NCBI GenBank assembly: GCA_033344735.1
Contig: JAWPMW010000001.1
Coordinates: forward strand, 1,037,869 to 1,101,868
Direction of reading: 5' to 3'
DNA length: 64,000 bases
Source of the DNA: Gammaproteobacteria bacterium
Lineage (GTDB): Bacteria > Pseudomonadota > Gammaproteobacteria > UBA4575
Both the position numbers and the translations under genes were made by a program. The number at the start of each line of letters is the position of its first letter. The stretch's first letter is position 1. The notes below the pieces were generated by a model. It saw only the letters and a list, made by a program, of their open reading frames with translations. It was not told the origin of the DNA and made no database searches. This document shows, in pieces, positions 33,301 through 41,778 of this stretch.

Positions 33301-33596
33301 GCACAATTCAATGCTGTTTGACCACCCATAGTAGGCAGCAATGCATCAGGATTTTCTTTTTCAATAATCTTTGCAACAGTTTGCCATGTGATTGGCTCTA
33401 TATAAATCACATCAGCAGTATCTGGATCAGTCATGATAGTGGCAGGATTAGAATTCACTAAAATGACTTTGTAACCTTCTTCACGCAACGCTTTACATGC
33501 CTGAACCCCTGAATAATCAAATTCACACGCCTGACCAATAATAATGGGTCCTGCGCCAATCAATAATATCGATTTTATATCTGTACGTTTTGCCAT
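30372..33596 (-). CDS. carB: carbamoyl-phosphate synthase large subunit
   Basis: Makes carbamoyl phosphate from bicarbonate, ATP and the ammonia channelled from CarA, for arginine and pyrimidines. The 1074-residue chain shows the duplicated ATP-grasp halves ([18 protein letters not shown] and [17 protein letters not shown]) and a C-terminal MGS-like allosteric domain (last ~140 residues) that binds UMP and ornithine in known enzymes. It starts 5 bases after carA, so translation is coupled. Confidence 0.99.
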   Translation of the reverse strand: MAKRTDIKSILLIGAGPIIIGQACEFDYSGVQACKALREEGYKVILVNSNPATIMTDPDTADVIYIEPITWQTVAKIIEKENPDALLPTMGGQTALNCALDLDREGVLEKFNVEMIGASKDAIDMAEDREKFKVAMGEIGLESAKSAVAHSIEEALQIQPQVGFPTIIRPSFTLGGSGGGIAYNMEEFETIVARGLDLSPTTEVLLEESLLGWKEYEMEVVRDHADNCIIICSIENFDPMGVHTGDSITVAPAQTLTDKEYQIMRNASVEVLRKIGVDTGGSNVQFSVNPKDGRLIVIEMNPRVSRSSALASKATGFPIAKVAAKLAVGYTLDELDNEITGGATPASFEPTIDYVVTKIPRFAFEKFPQAPAILGTQMKSVGEVMAIGRTFQESFQKALRGLETGMDGLNPVIDKTNADWEHELDERLLETGPSRVWFIADAMRNGYNIEKLYEMTAVDHWFLAQMKQLIDWEQHIQSKTLNQLTAEELFEIKQKGFSDQRIAQIIDGVTEADVRSYRWKNSIRPVFKRVDTCAAEFSTSTAYMYSSYEIECEAQATDKKKIMVLGGGPNRIGQGIEFDYCCVHAALAMREDGYETIMVNCNPETVSTDYDTSDRLYFDPLTLEDVLEICQIEKPVGVIVQFGGQTPLKLARDLEAAGVPIIGTSPDSIDLAEDRERFQELVNKLNLLQPPNATARSAEEAVPLANEIGYPLVVRPSYVLGGRAMEIVHNDDDLMHYMTTAVSVSNDSPVLLDRFLSDAIEIDVDAICDGKDVFVAGVMEHIEQAGIHSGDSACSLPPHTLSQELQDTLKEITHKLAFGLNVIGLMNIQYAVKGQDVYLLEVNPRASRTVPFVSKAIGLPLAKIAARCMAGVSLAEQNVKIEIVPEHYSVKEAVFPFMKFVGVDPILGPEMKSTGEVMGVGKTFGEAFAKSQLAAGVDLPLSGKVFVSVRDVDKEQTAKVAKELIKLGFEIVATDGTANFLESEKIACQHVNKVRQGRPHVVDMIIDQKIDLIVNTTEGKQAIADSFTIRRKALQKKVCYTTTITGAWALIEAIKQGSSNDVYPLQDLHAQLAH

Positions 33597-33601
33597 AACA
33601 A

Positions 33602-34732
33602 TTATGCTTCGCGCCTTGAGTCCATTGCGTCTACAAATGGTTGAAATAATTCGCGCACATCATGTGGACCAGGACTAGCTTCGGGGTGACCTTGGAAACT
33701 GTATGCAGGAACATCGCGATGCCTCACACCTTGAAGGCTGCCATCAAACAAAGAACGGTGTGTAGGAATCAACGTGTCAGGTAGTGAGTTTTCATCAACT
33801 GCAAAACCATGATTCTGGCTACTAATCATTACTCGGCCTGACTCTAAATCTTTAACAGGATGATTCGCTCCATGGTGACCAAACTTCATCTTAACTGTAC
33901 TCGCGCCGCATGCTAAACCAAATAATTGATGGCCCAAACAAATTCCAAAAGTAGGAATGTTCGCCTCTATGACTTTTTTAATCATAGTGATTGCGTAATC
34001 ACAGGGTTCTGGGTCACCCGGACCATTTGAAAGGAATACGCCATCAGGATTTAGAGCTGACAATTCTTCAAATGAAGTTTGCGCAGGCAACACGTCTACT
34101 TCACACCCTAAATCTGTGAGTATTCTCAAAATGTTATGCTTTACTCCATAATCAAGTGCGGCCACTTTATAAATAGCTTTACCACTGGCAGCATATCCAT
34201 CTTTGATCGACCAAACACTCTCTCGCCAAGCATAAGCTTTATTGGTAGTTACTTGCTTAGCCAAATCCATACCTTTCAATCCAGCAAATGACTGAGCCCG
34301 CTTCAGCAGTTCATCAATATTTACTTCGCCTGTTGCAATCACACCATTGAGAGAACCCTTCTCTCTAAGTCGGCGGGTTAAACTGCGTGTATCAATATTG
34401 GCAATAGCGACAATATTGTGGCTAATCAAATAATCCTGTAAAGATTGCTCGCTACGCCAATTAGAAGTTGTAACAGGCAAATCACGAATGACTAAACCTG
34501 CAGAATATAACTTTTTTGATTCCCAATCTTCTTGGTTAGCGCCTACGTTGCCTATATGAGGATAAGTCAGAGTAACAATTTGTTTGCAATAGGATGGATC
34601 AGTAAGAATTTCTTGATAACCTGTCATCGAAGTATTGAAAACCACTTCACCTTCAGTAGCGCCGTGAGCACCAATCGAAATTCCTTGGAATATGGTTCCG
34701 TCTTCAAGTACTAAATAGGCCGGTGTAGCCAA
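33602..34732 (-). CDS. carA: carbamoyl-phosphate synthase small (glutaminase) subunit
   Basis: Class I glutamine amidotransferase subunit that supplies ammonia to CarB. The 376-residue chain carries the nucleophile motif [15 protein letters not shown] and the catalytic His/Glu in GHPEASPGP. The start is TTG at 34732, preceded by a strong AGGAGG at 6 bases; E. coli carA is also known to start at UUG. A terminator hairpin lies only 24 bases upstream (34757-34785), so expression is likely controlled by attenuation. Confidence 0.98.
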   Translation of the reverse strand: MATPAYLVLEDGTIFQGISIGAHGATEGEVVFNTSMTGYQEILTDPSYCKQIVTLTYPHIGNVGANQEDWESKKLYSAGLVIRDLPVTTSNWRSEQSLQDYLISHNIVAIANIDTRSLTRRLREKGSLNGVIATGEVNIDELLKRAQSFAGLKGMDLAKQVTTNKAYAWRESVWSIKDGYAASGKAIYKVAALDYGVKHNILRILTDLGCEVDVLPAQTSFEELSALNPDGVFLSNGPGDPEPCDYAITMIKKVIEANIPTFGICLGHQLFGLACGASTVKMKFGHHGANHPVKDLESGRVMISSQNHGFAVDENSLPDTLIPTHRSLFDGSLQGVRHRDVPAYSFQGHPEASPGPHDVRELFQPFVDAMDSRREA

Positions 34733-34756
34733 ACTCTTCCTCCTGGACGTGCATGT

Positions 34757-34785
34757 AAAAAACGGGACATCGATGATGTCCCGTT
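34757..34785 (-). terminator. intrinsic terminator between dapB and carA (probable attenuator)
   Basis: A perfect 11-bp stem (AACGGGACATC with GATGTCCCGTT) with a 3-base loop is followed on the minus strand by a TTTTTT run. It ends 24 bases before the carA TTG, too close for a separate promoter, so carA transcription must pass it. The upstream copy of CGGGACA (34848-34854) could pair with the 3' arm as a weak antiterminator. Confidence 0.85.
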
Positions 34786-34840
34786 AAGAATTTTGTGTTT
34801 TGACTTGAGGCCGTGACCTCGGGCGTTGATTGTACTGCAA
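34784..34840 (-). CDS. putative carAB leader peptide, 18 residues
   Basis: A short reading frame starting TTG at 34840, with GGGA 9 bases upstream, runs 18 codons and contains three arginine codons (CGC, AGG, CGG) in RPRSRP. Its TAA overlaps the first bases of the terminator stem. The same frame can be entered from GTG at 34867 (27 residues) without a ribosome site. A ribosome finishing here would cover the 5' arm of the hairpin. This is an inference from layout; translation is not shown. Confidence 0.3.
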   Translation of the reverse strand: MQYNQRPRSRPQVKTQNS

Positions 34841-34877
34841 CTCGTGCTGTCCCGGTAGGGCTAGCACTCAAATAAAT

Positions 34878-35681
34878 TCAAGATAAGCCGAGCACATTAT
34901 GCATATCATATAACCCAGCGGGCTGATCTTGTAACCAAGTCGCTGCACGCACTGCACCGCGCGCAAAAGTTAATCGACTGGTTGCACGATGAGCAATTTC
35001 AACCCGTTCGCCAATGCCTGCAAAGATTACGGTATGTTCACCCACAATATCCCCAGCACGAATTGTCTGAAATCCAATAGCGCCTGGCTTGCGAACACCG
35101 ATATTTCCATGACGGGTATATTCAGCTTTATGTTCTAAATTAATTCCGATTGATTCTGCAATCACTTCCCCCATACGTAATGCAGTGCCTGAAGGCGCAT
35201 CTACTTTGTTCTTATGGTGTGCTTCTACAATCTCTATATCGTAATCTTCACCCAGGGTTTTCGCTGCAGTTTGAAGAATGTTTAAGCAAAGGTTTACACC
35301 CACACTCATATTGGGCGCAAAGACAATGGGAATTGTAGTCGCTGCTTGAGTAATTGCCTGTGATTGCGATTCGCTTAATCCAGTCGTACCAATCACCATA
35401 GGAATATTATTCGTTAGACAATAATTAAGCGCGTCCATCAATCCCTCTGGCAAAGTAAAGTCGATCCAAACATCAACGCTAGGCAATTTACTTCGTTCAC
35501 TTTGCATTAACACTTTCGTAGGTGCAATACCTGCCACAGTGCCAGCATCGCTACCCTCGTATTCTGAACCAACACGGACTAGCGCTGCAGCCAGACTAGT
35601 ACTCGAGCATTCCACACAGGCTTGCACCAAGGCTCGCCCCATACGCCCACTTGCACCATTGATTGCGATTGCTGTAGTCAT
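34878..35681 (-). CDS. dapB: 4-hydroxy-tetrahydrodipicolinate reductase
   Basis: NAD(P)H-dependent step of lysine and meso-diaminopimelate synthesis. The 267-residue chain has the nucleotide-binding GASGRMGRALV at the N-terminus and the catalytic EAHHKNKVDAPSGTAL block. It follows dnaJ by 9 bases, so it can be transcribed from the heat-shock operon, and precedes the carAB leader. Confidence 0.98.
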   Translation of the reverse strand: MTTAIAINGASGRMGRALVQACVECSSTSLAAALVRVGSEYEGSDAGTVAGIAPTKVLMQSERSKLPSVDVWIDFTLPEGLMDALNYCLTNNIPMVIGTTGLSESQSQAITQAATTIPIVFAPNMSVGVNLCLNILQTAAKTLGEDYDIEIVEAHHKNKVDAPSGTALRMGEVIAESIGINLEHKAEYTRHGNIGVRKPGAIGFQTIRAGDIVGEHTVIFAGIGERVEIAHRATSRLTFARGAVRAATWLQDQPAGLYDMHNVLGLS

Positions 35682-35690
35682 TATTTCAGT

Positions 35691-36827
35691 TTAGTCCGAC
35701 CAAAATTTTAGATCTTCAAAAAAGCTTTTGACGCCATCACCCCATCCTTGGGATTTAGGGCTATGTTTTTTACCGCCCGAGAGCAATGAAGTATTAAGCT
35801 CTTGCAATAATTCTTTTTGTTTCTTGGTTAAGTTTACCGGTGTTTCAGTGAGTACATGTACAAACATATCACCTTGAGCACCGCCTCTTACGGGCTTTAC
35901 ACCTTTGCCTTTCAGTCTAAACTGCTTTCCAGTCTGAGTCTCGGCCGGAATTTTTAAAGTAATCTTTCCATCCAGTGTAGGAATTTCTACTTCCCCACCT
36001 AGAGCAGCATCGACAAATCCAATAGGAATTTCACAGTGCAGATGTTCTCCATCTCTCTTGAAGATAGGGTGTCGCTTAACGCTAACCTGAACATATAAAT
36101 CTCCTGATGGGCCACCATTTTCCCCTGCCTCACCTTCATTGGCTAGTCTAATTCTGTCTCCAGTATCCACACCACCGGGAACTTTGACGGATAATGTTCT
36201 TGGTTTCTCAACCGTCCCAGCTCCTCTGCAAACGGTACAAGGATTAGCAATTACTTTTCCTTTGCCACGACACTTCGGACACGGCTGCTGTATGGAGAAG
36301 AACCCCTGTTGCATTCTAACTTGTCCTACACCGCCACAAGTTTCGCAATTTTCAAGTGTTGAGCCGGGTTCAGCGCCGCTACCAGAACATGTCTCACATG
36401 ACTGTCTTGATGAAATATTTATTTCAGCGTCTTTACCAAAGACTGCTTCTTCTAAACTTAGTTCTAAATTGTATTGAAGGTCTGCACCTCGATAAGCACG
36501 ATTTTGTCCGCCACGACCTCCTCCTCCGAAAATATCACCAAAGATATCACCGAACACATCTCCAAAATCAGCACCTCCTTGCGATGAAAATCCACCTTGT
36601 TGTTCTATACCCGCGTGGCCGTACTGATCATAAATTTGGCGTTTTTGCCCATCTGACAATACATCGTATGCTTCTTTAGCTTCCTTAAATTTATTTTCAG
36701 CATCTGCATTATTTTCATTTCTATCAGGGTGATATTTCATAGCCAAACGTCGATACGCTTTTTTCAAATCCGCATCGCCGCTGTCGCGTGAAACCCCCAG
36801 TACTTCGTAATAATCCCTTTTCGCCAT
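35691..36827 (-). CDS. dnaJ: chaperone protein DnaJ
   Basis: Hsp40 co-chaperone that delivers substrates to DnaK and stimulates its ATPase. The chosen ATG at 36827 gives 378 residues: J domain with HPD (KYHPDRN), Gly/Phe region (~75-110), four CxxCxGxG zinc motifs (~145-210) and the C-terminal substrate domains. It follows dnaK after 117 bases that form a stable structure in the mRNA (36868-36918). Confidence 0.99.
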   Translation of the reverse strand: MAKRDYYEVLGVSRDSGDADLKKAYRRLAMKYHPDRNENNADAENKFKEAKEAYDVLSDGQKRQIYDQYGHAGIEQQGGFSSQGGADFGDVFGDIFGDIFGGGGRGGQNRAYRGADLQYNLELSLEEAVFGKDAEINISSRQSCETCSGSGAEPGSTLENCETCGGVGQVRMQQGFFSIQQPCPKCRGKGKVIANPCTVCRGAGTVEKPRTLSVKVPGGVDTGDRIRLANEGEAGENGGPSGDLYVQVSVKRHPIFKRDGEHLHCEIPIGFVDAALGGEVEIPTLDGKITLKIPAETQTGKQFRLKGKGVKPVRGGAQGDMFVHVLTETPVNLTKKQKELLQELNTSLLSGGKKHSPKSQGWGDGVKSFFEDLKFWSD

Positions 36828-36867
36828 CTGCAACTACACTAAATTTATTAATTCCCAGATAAAGTAA

Positions 36868-36918
36868 AGTCCAAAGTCAGACCCCGCAATTATATTGCGA
36901 AGCCTGTTACTTCGGACT
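36868..36918 (-). other. structured dnaK-dnaJ intergenic RNA element
   Basis: In the minus-strand transcript AGTCCGAAGT pairs with ACTTTGGACT (10 bp with one G-U) and encloses a second stem CGCAA-TATAA-TTGCG. There is no U-run, so it is not an intrinsic terminator. It could set the dnaK:dnaJ ratio through RNA processing or stability. Confidence 0.45.
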
Positions 36919-36944
36919 ATTGATACCGCGCTTAATACTGATGC

Positions 36945-38867
36945 TTAAGACTTATTTTCTTTAACTTCCTCAAACTCTGCATCAACCACATCATCGCCAT
37001 TTTCTTTGCTTGCATTCTCTGCTGTAGGCTCACCTTCAGCGGCGGCACCTGCATCCGCATACATTTGCTCAGCCAGCTTTTGCGATATCTCAGTTAATGC
37101 TTGCGTTTTAGATTCAATTGCATCTTTATCATCCTTGTCTAACACTTCACGCAAATCAGCAATCGCCGCTTCAATACGAGATTTTTCATCCGCATTCACT
37201 TTGTCACCCATTTCGCTTAATGTTTTTTCAGTCGCATGAATCATGCCATCTGCTTGATTCCGCACACTCACAAGTTCCTGGAACTTGCGGTCTTCTTCTG
37301 CATGCGCTTCAGCGTCTTGAACCATCTTGTTGACTTCTTCATCTGACAATCCGCTAGATGCTTTAATCACAATGGACTGTTCTTTATTTGTCGCCTTATC
37401 TTTTGCAGATACATTTAAAATACCGTTGGCGTCAATATCAAAACTTACCTCTATTTGTGGCACACCTCGTTGCGCAGGAGGAATGTCACTCAAATCGAAG
37501 CGACCCAAAGATTTGTTCCCGACTGCTTGTTCTCTCTCACCCTGCAGCACATGTACCGTCACAGCTGTTTGATTATCTTCAGCAGTTGAGAACACTTGCG
37601 ATGCAGTAGTCGGAATAGTTGTATTCTTATCTATCAACTTAGTCATCACGCCACCCATAGTTTCAATACCAAGCGATAGAGGAGTCACATCAAGCAATAA
37701 AACATCTTTAACATCGCCGCCTAATACACCTGCTTGAATCGCTGCACCCATTGCCACTGCTTCATCAGGGTTCACATCTTTACGTGGTTCCTTACCAAAG
37801 AAGTCTTGTACCGCTTGTTGCACTTTAGGCATACGGATCTGGCCACCGACTAAAATAATATCGTCAATATCAGAAGCGCTAAGACCAGCATCTTTTAATG
37901 CCATTTTGCACGGAGCAATAGTGCGTTCAACTAAATCTTCGACCAATGACTCAAGCTTGGCACGTGAAACCTTAATATTAAGGTGCTTAGGACCATTTTG
38001 ATCTGCAGTAATATACGGAAGATTTATTTCAGTCTGCTGCGATGATGAAAGTTCGATTTTGGCTTTTTCTGCAGCTTCTTTAAGTCTCTGCAAAGCAAGT
38101 GGGTCGTTATGTAAATCAAAACCTTGCTCTTTCTTAAACTCATCAGCAAGATAATCAATTAAACGCATATCAAAATCTTCACCACCTAAGAATGTATCAC
38201 CATTAGTTGATAACACTTCAAATTGGTGCTCGCCATCAATCTCAGCTATCTCAATAATCGATACATCGAAAGTACCACCACCAAGATCATACACAACAAT
38301 CTTACGATCGCCCCGTTGCTTATCCATACCGTATGCAAGCGCTGCCGCAGTTGGCTCGTTGATAATTCGCTTCACATCTAAACCAGCTATTTTGCCTGCG
38401 TCTTTAGTTGCCTGACGTTGAGAGTCATTAAAATAAGCAGGTACTGTAATAACAGCTTCGCTAATTTCTTCACCCAAATATTCTTCTGCAGTCTTCTTCA
38501 TTTTCATAAGAACACGCGCAGAAATTTCTGGTGGAGCCATCTTCTTTCCATGAGACTCAAGCCATGCATCACCATTTTCAGCCTTAATAATTTTATAAGG
38601 TACTAACTTGATATCCTTTTGCACAGCATCTTCTTCAAAACGTCGCCCAATCAAACGTTTAACCGCAAAGAATGTGTTCTCAGGATTAGTCACTGCTTGA
38701 CGTTTAGCTGACTGGCCTACTAATACCTCGTCATCTTCACTAAAGGCAATAATCGATGGAGTGGTACGATCACCTTCAGCATTTTCAATCACTTTGGCAG
38801 TACCGCCATCCATGACCGCAACACATGAGTTGGTGGTACCTAAGTCAATTCCTATAATCTTTCCCAT
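36945..38867 (-). CDS. dnaK: chaperone protein DnaK (Hsp70)
   Basis: ATP-dependent chaperone for folding and refolding. The 640-residue chain begins [20 protein letters not shown] and has the ATPase (1-385), the linker [12 protein letters not shown], the substrate-binding domain and the C-terminal EEVKENKS tail like that of other proteobacteria. TGGAG lies upstream of the ATG. It is preceded by a sigma-32-like promoter at 38921-38948, in addition to readthrough from hrcA-grpE. Confidence 0.99.
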   Translation of the reverse strand: MGKIIGIDLGTTNSCVAVMDGGTAKVIENAEGDRTTPSIIAFSEDDEVLVGQSAKRQAVTNPENTFFAVKRLIGRRFEEDAVQKDIKLVPYKIIKAENGDAWLESHGKKMAPPEISARVLMKMKKTAEEYLGEEISEAVITVPAYFNDSQRQATKDAGKIAGLDVKRIINEPTAAALAYGMDKQRGDRKIVVYDLGGGTFDVSIIEIAEIDGEHQFEVLSTNGDTFLGGEDFDMRLIDYLADEFKKEQGFDLHNDPLALQRLKEAAEKAKIELSSSQQTEINLPYITADQNGPKHLNIKVSRAKLESLVEDLVERTIAPCKMALKDAGLSASDIDDIILVGGQIRMPKVQQAVQDFFGKEPRKDVNPDEAVAMGAAIQAGVLGGDVKDVLLLDVTPLSLGIETMGGVMTKLIDKNTTIPTTASQVFSTAEDNQTAVTVHVLQGEREQAVGNKSLGRFDLSDIPPAQRGVPQIEVSFDIDANGILNVSAKDKATNKEQSIVIKASSGLSDEEVNKMVQDAEAHAEEDRKFQELVSVRNQADGMIHATEKTLSEMGDKVNADEKSRIEAAIADLREVLDKDDKDAIESKTQALTEISQKLAEQMYADAGAAAEGEPTAENASKENGDDVVDAEFEEVKENKS

Positions 38868-38920
38868 TTTTGCTACTCCAAAAAAATAAATATGTTCAAG
38901 TTGTTAATCTATGCACTCAT

Positions 38921-38948
38921 ATATGAGGCCAAGCTTACTAATTTCAAG
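38921..38948 (-). promoter_or_regulatory. sigma-32 (RpoH)-type promoter for dnaK
   Basis: The minus strand reads CTTGAAA, 13 bases, then CCTCATAT. This closely fits the E. coli heat-shock consensus (CTTGAAA, about 13-14 bases, CCCCATnT). It lies 54 bases upstream of the dnaK ATG, in the grpE-dnaK interval. Confidence 0.7.
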
Positions 38949-39020
38949 GATTTAATTTAATTTATTTAGCCTATCCTCGACCAAAGGCCTAAAAATGCTT
39001 AAAAATTCTTAAATACACCT

Positions 39021-39593
39021 CTAGGAAGGGGCCTTTGATACCATCACCATCGCGGGACGCAACAAACGGTCGTTCAATACATATCCTTTTTGCATGACAG
39101 CAATGACTGTATTGGGCTGATGTTCAGCAGATTCTTGCATACTCATTGCCTGATGAAGATTTGGATCAAATGCTTCACCAACAGGATTAACTTCCATAAT
39201 GCTAAATTTTTCCATGACCTGAGTGAGCATTTTCAACGTTAGATTTGTCCCCTCTTTGAGTTTGGCAGCATCGCTGTCTTCGACGCTCAAACCCAGTTCG
39301 AGACTGTCTTTAACCGATAGCAATTCCATACCAAATTTCTCTAACCCAAATTTATGCGCATTCTCCACATTCCGATCCGCACGTCGCTTAGTATTCTCTA
39401 ACTCTGCCTGAGAACGCATATAAAGCTGCCAATTCTCTTCAGCTTTGTTCTGCGCTTCGACTAGCGCTTGCTCTATATCAGCTTCAGCAGTTGCTTCATC
39501 AGAAGATTCTTTCTTTGCTTCTTGTTCCACTGCAGCTTCAACATCTTCTTGATCAGATTGTGACTCTGGATGTGATTCTGATTGTTCTGACAT
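39021..39593 (-). CDS. grpE: nucleotide exchange factor GrpE
   Basis: Releases ADP from DnaK. The 190-residue chain has a disordered acidic start (1-40), a long helical coiled coil (~40-105) and the C-terminal beta domain ending in GYVLNDRLLRPAMVMVSK. GGAG precedes the ATG. It lies between hrcA and dnaK, with 60 bases from hrcA. Confidence 0.98.
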   Translation of the reverse strand: MSEQSESHPESQSDQEDVEAAVEQEAKKESSDEATAEADIEQALVEAQNKAEENWQLYMRSQAELENTKRRADRNVENAHKFGLEKFGMELLSVKDSLELGLSVEDSDAAKLKEGTNLTLKMLTQVMEKFSIMEVNPVGEAFDPNLHQAMSMQESAEHQPNTVIAVMQKGYVLNDRLLRPAMVMVSKAPS

Positions 39594-39652
39594 TGTGTAC
39601 TCCTACACGAAAAATAAACTGGTATTTAGATGCATGATTAAGTGGGGGCAAC

Positions 39653-40699
39653 TCATTCCGAGTTCAAGGCTTCACTGAGCAATTTAGCTGTGACATCAAC
39701 AATAGGGATGACGCGATCATAAGCCATACGCGTGGGACCAACCACAGCCAACACACCTTTAACATCCTCATTGATACTGTAAGGGGCGGATACTACGCTA
39801 CAATCATCAAAAACGTCATATCCTGATTCACTACCGATAAAAATTTGTACGCCCTCGGCACATATGCAGCGATCTAGCAAATGCAGTATTTCTTTTTTCT
39901 GGCTGAATGCTTCGAACAAACCACGTAATTTCCCTACATTTGATAACTCTTCAAATTCCATCAAATTAGTTTGGCCATCGACAAAATAATTTTGCGCAGA
40001 AGAAGATTCCTCTTCTTCAGCAAATATTTTCTCACCTAGAGTAATCGCTGTACGCATTAAGTTATCCATATCTTGGCGCACACTATCTAACTCTTTAAGC
40101 AATAATTTGCGAACTTCTTGCAAGCTTCGCCCCGCCAGGATGTCATTCAAATAATTAGCTGCTTCTCTCAATTCACTAGATGAGTAATCTCTATCTAAAT
40201 GAATAATCCGGTTATGTACTTCCTTTTGGTCAACCACCAGAATAGCTAGTATGCGTCTATCAGAAAGACTCAAAAACTCAATTTGTCTGAATGCTGCTTT
40301 ATCATATTGTGGCATAGTCACTACACCAGCCATTTGTGTCAGTGATGAAAGTAAACTTGATGCGGTTTCAACAACACTCTGCTGATTTACACTCGTATCA
40401 ATCAATTGCGACTTAAGACCAGTAACAACTGAAGAATTTAGTGGTTTCACCTCTATGAGTGTGTCCACGAATAACCGATAACCCTGTGCCGTGGGAATTC
40501 GCCCTGCGGATGTATGGGGAGAATGCAAGTAACCTAACACCTCCAGGTCCGACATAATATTGCGTACAGTCGCCGGACTGACATCAAGATCTGACACACG
40601 CGCAAGGGTGCGAGAGCCGACTGGCTGCCCATCATTAATATAATTTTGTACAAGCACTCGAAATAAGTGCTGTGTACGTGCATCTAGCTGATTGTCCAT
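39653..40699 (-). CDS. hrcA: heat-inducible transcription repressor HrcA
   Basis: Repressor that binds CIRCE operators and needs GroEL for activity in known systems. The 348-residue chain has an N-terminal winged helix (DGQPVGSRTLAR, SPATVRNIMSDLE) and the C-terminal HrcA domain. The ATG at 40699 is preceded directly by the TAA of a short upstream frame and lacks its own strong ribosome site. A CIRCE element at 40760-40786 indicates autoregulation of hrcA-grpE-dnaK-dnaJ. Confidence 0.98.
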   Translation of the reverse strand: MDNQLDARTQHLFRVLVQNYINDGQPVGSRTLARVSDLDVSPATVRNIMSDLEVLGYLHSPHTSAGRIPTAQGYRLFVDTLIEVKPLNSSVVTGLKSQLIDTSVNQQSVVETASSLLSSLTQMAGVVTMPQYDKAAFRQIEFLSLSDRRILAILVVDQKEVHNRIIHLDRDYSSSELREAANYLNDILAGRSLQEVRKLLLKELDSVRQDMDNLMRTAITLGEKIFAEEEESSSAQNYFVDGQTNLMEFEELSNVGKLRGLFEAFSQKKEILHLLDRCICAEGVQIFIGSESGYDVFDDCSVVSAPYSINEDVKGVLAVVGPTRMAYDRVIPIVDVTAKLLSEALNSE

Positions 40700-40726
40700 T
40701 TAATCGACCAAATCTGTTTTCTGCAT
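40700..40726 (-). CDS. putative 8-codon upstream frame of hrcA
   Basis: ATG at 40726, with AGGA 8 bases upstream, encodes MQKTDLVD and stops with TAA directly abutting the hrcA ATG. The ribosome site belongs to this frame, not to hrcA, which suggests that hrcA is translated by termination-reinitiation. The peptide itself probably has no function. Confidence 0.35.
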   Translation of the reverse strand: MQKTDLVD

Positions 40727-40759
40727 TAATATCATCCTCAGGGACACCAATATAAAATC

Positions 40760-40786
40760 TTGGCACTCAAGATCCTAGAGTGCCAA
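40760..40786 (-). promoter_or_regulatory. CIRCE operator (HrcA-binding site)
   Basis: TTGGCACTC, 9 bases, GAGTGCCAA: a perfect 9-bp inverted repeat that matches the CIRCE consensus (TTAGCACTC-N9-GAGTGCTAA) at 8 of 9 positions in each arm. It abuts the -10 box of the hrcA promoter, the normal repression position. Confidence 0.95.
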
Positions 40787-40814
40787 TATACACCATCCTA
40801 AAATTCTAGGGCAA
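40785..40814 (-). promoter_or_regulatory. sigma-70 promoter for hrcA-grpE-dnaK
   Basis: Minus strand TTGCCC and TATATT are separated by 18 bases. The -10 box overlaps the first bases of CIRCE, so HrcA binding would block initiation. Confidence 0.6.
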
Positions 40815-40894
40815 AATTGGACTGATACCGGATTAACGGTAAGCTGCGCATAGATTGCAAATATACCCACTAAAACCTGAATACTATTTAACCT

Positions 40895-41773
40895 GTGACT
40901 AATAAATTCAAATCTGTCGGCATTATCGCTAAACACAATGACATGCTTGTTTTCGAGACGGTTCGTAGCCTGCATGACTTTCTGCAGTCTAATGATATTC
41001 AGATCTGTGTCGACGAAGATGCCAAACATTGCCTTGAAAATACAACGGCCAGCTGTGTTGATATTAAAGATATGCATAAACACATTGATTTAGCCATTGT
41101 TGTCGGTGGTGACGGCACTCTTCTAGCTGCCGCCCAGTCGATGGTGGAGCATGACACCCCGATTATTGGCATTAATCGAGGCAGGCTCGGTTTTCTTACT
41201 AATATTTTGCCTGAAAATATGCATTATGATCTGAAGCAAATCTTTAATGGCGAATTTACACTAGAAACACGCACCGTCATGACTGCTAAGCACATGCGAG
41301 GTGATGAACAATTAGCGGCTTGTCTTGCCATCAATGATGTCGTTTTGCATGCACGATATGTAGTACGCATGATTGAATTAGAAACACGGATAGATGATGA
41401 ATATTTAAACACCGTAAGAGCAGATGGCCTAATCGTTGCCACGCCAACAGGCTCCACTGCCTATTCACTATCTGGGGGCGGTCCGATTGTTCACCCAAGT
41501 GTAGCAACGACATTATTAGTTCCTATTTGCCCACATACTCTAAGTAATCGCCCGATTGCGGTCGACGAAAATAGCCGCATTGAAATTGTCTATTCGACTC
41601 ACAATGAATTAAATGGCATTGCCTCAATTGACGGCCAAATGGAATCTGAAGTAATTCCTGGTGACCGAATCATTATGCAACGATCGACCAAGCCACTGAC
41701 ACTTGTTCAACCTAATAGCTATTCTTTCTTTAAAGTATTACGTGAGAAGCTAAATTGGAGTCAACAACCGTAA
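40895..41773 (+). CDS. nadK: NAD kinase
   Basis: ATP-dependent phosphorylation of NAD to NADP. The 292-residue chain has the GGDGTLL motif (VVVGGDGTLLAAA), GINRGRLGFLTN and TPTGSTAYSLSGGGP. It starts with GTG at 40895 without a strong Shine-Dalgarno sequence. It is divergent from hrcA and is the first gene of the plus-strand set nadK-recN-bamE, a common gammaproteobacterial order. Confidence 0.98.
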   Translation: MTNKFKSVGIIAKHNDMLVFETVRSLHDFLQSNDIQICVDEDAKHCLENTTASCVDIKDMHKHIDLAIVVGGDGTLLAAAQSMVEHDTPIIGINRGRLGFLTNILPENMHYDLKQIFNGEFTLETRTVMTAKHMRGDEQLAACLAINDVVLHARYVVRMIELETRIDDEYLNTVRADGLIVATPTGSTAYSLSGGGPIVHPSVATTLLVPICPHTLSNRPIAVDENSRIEIVYSTHNELNGIASIDGQMESEVIPGDRIIMQRSTKPLTLVQPNSYSFFKVLREKLNWSQQP

Positions 41774-41778
41774 GTATT

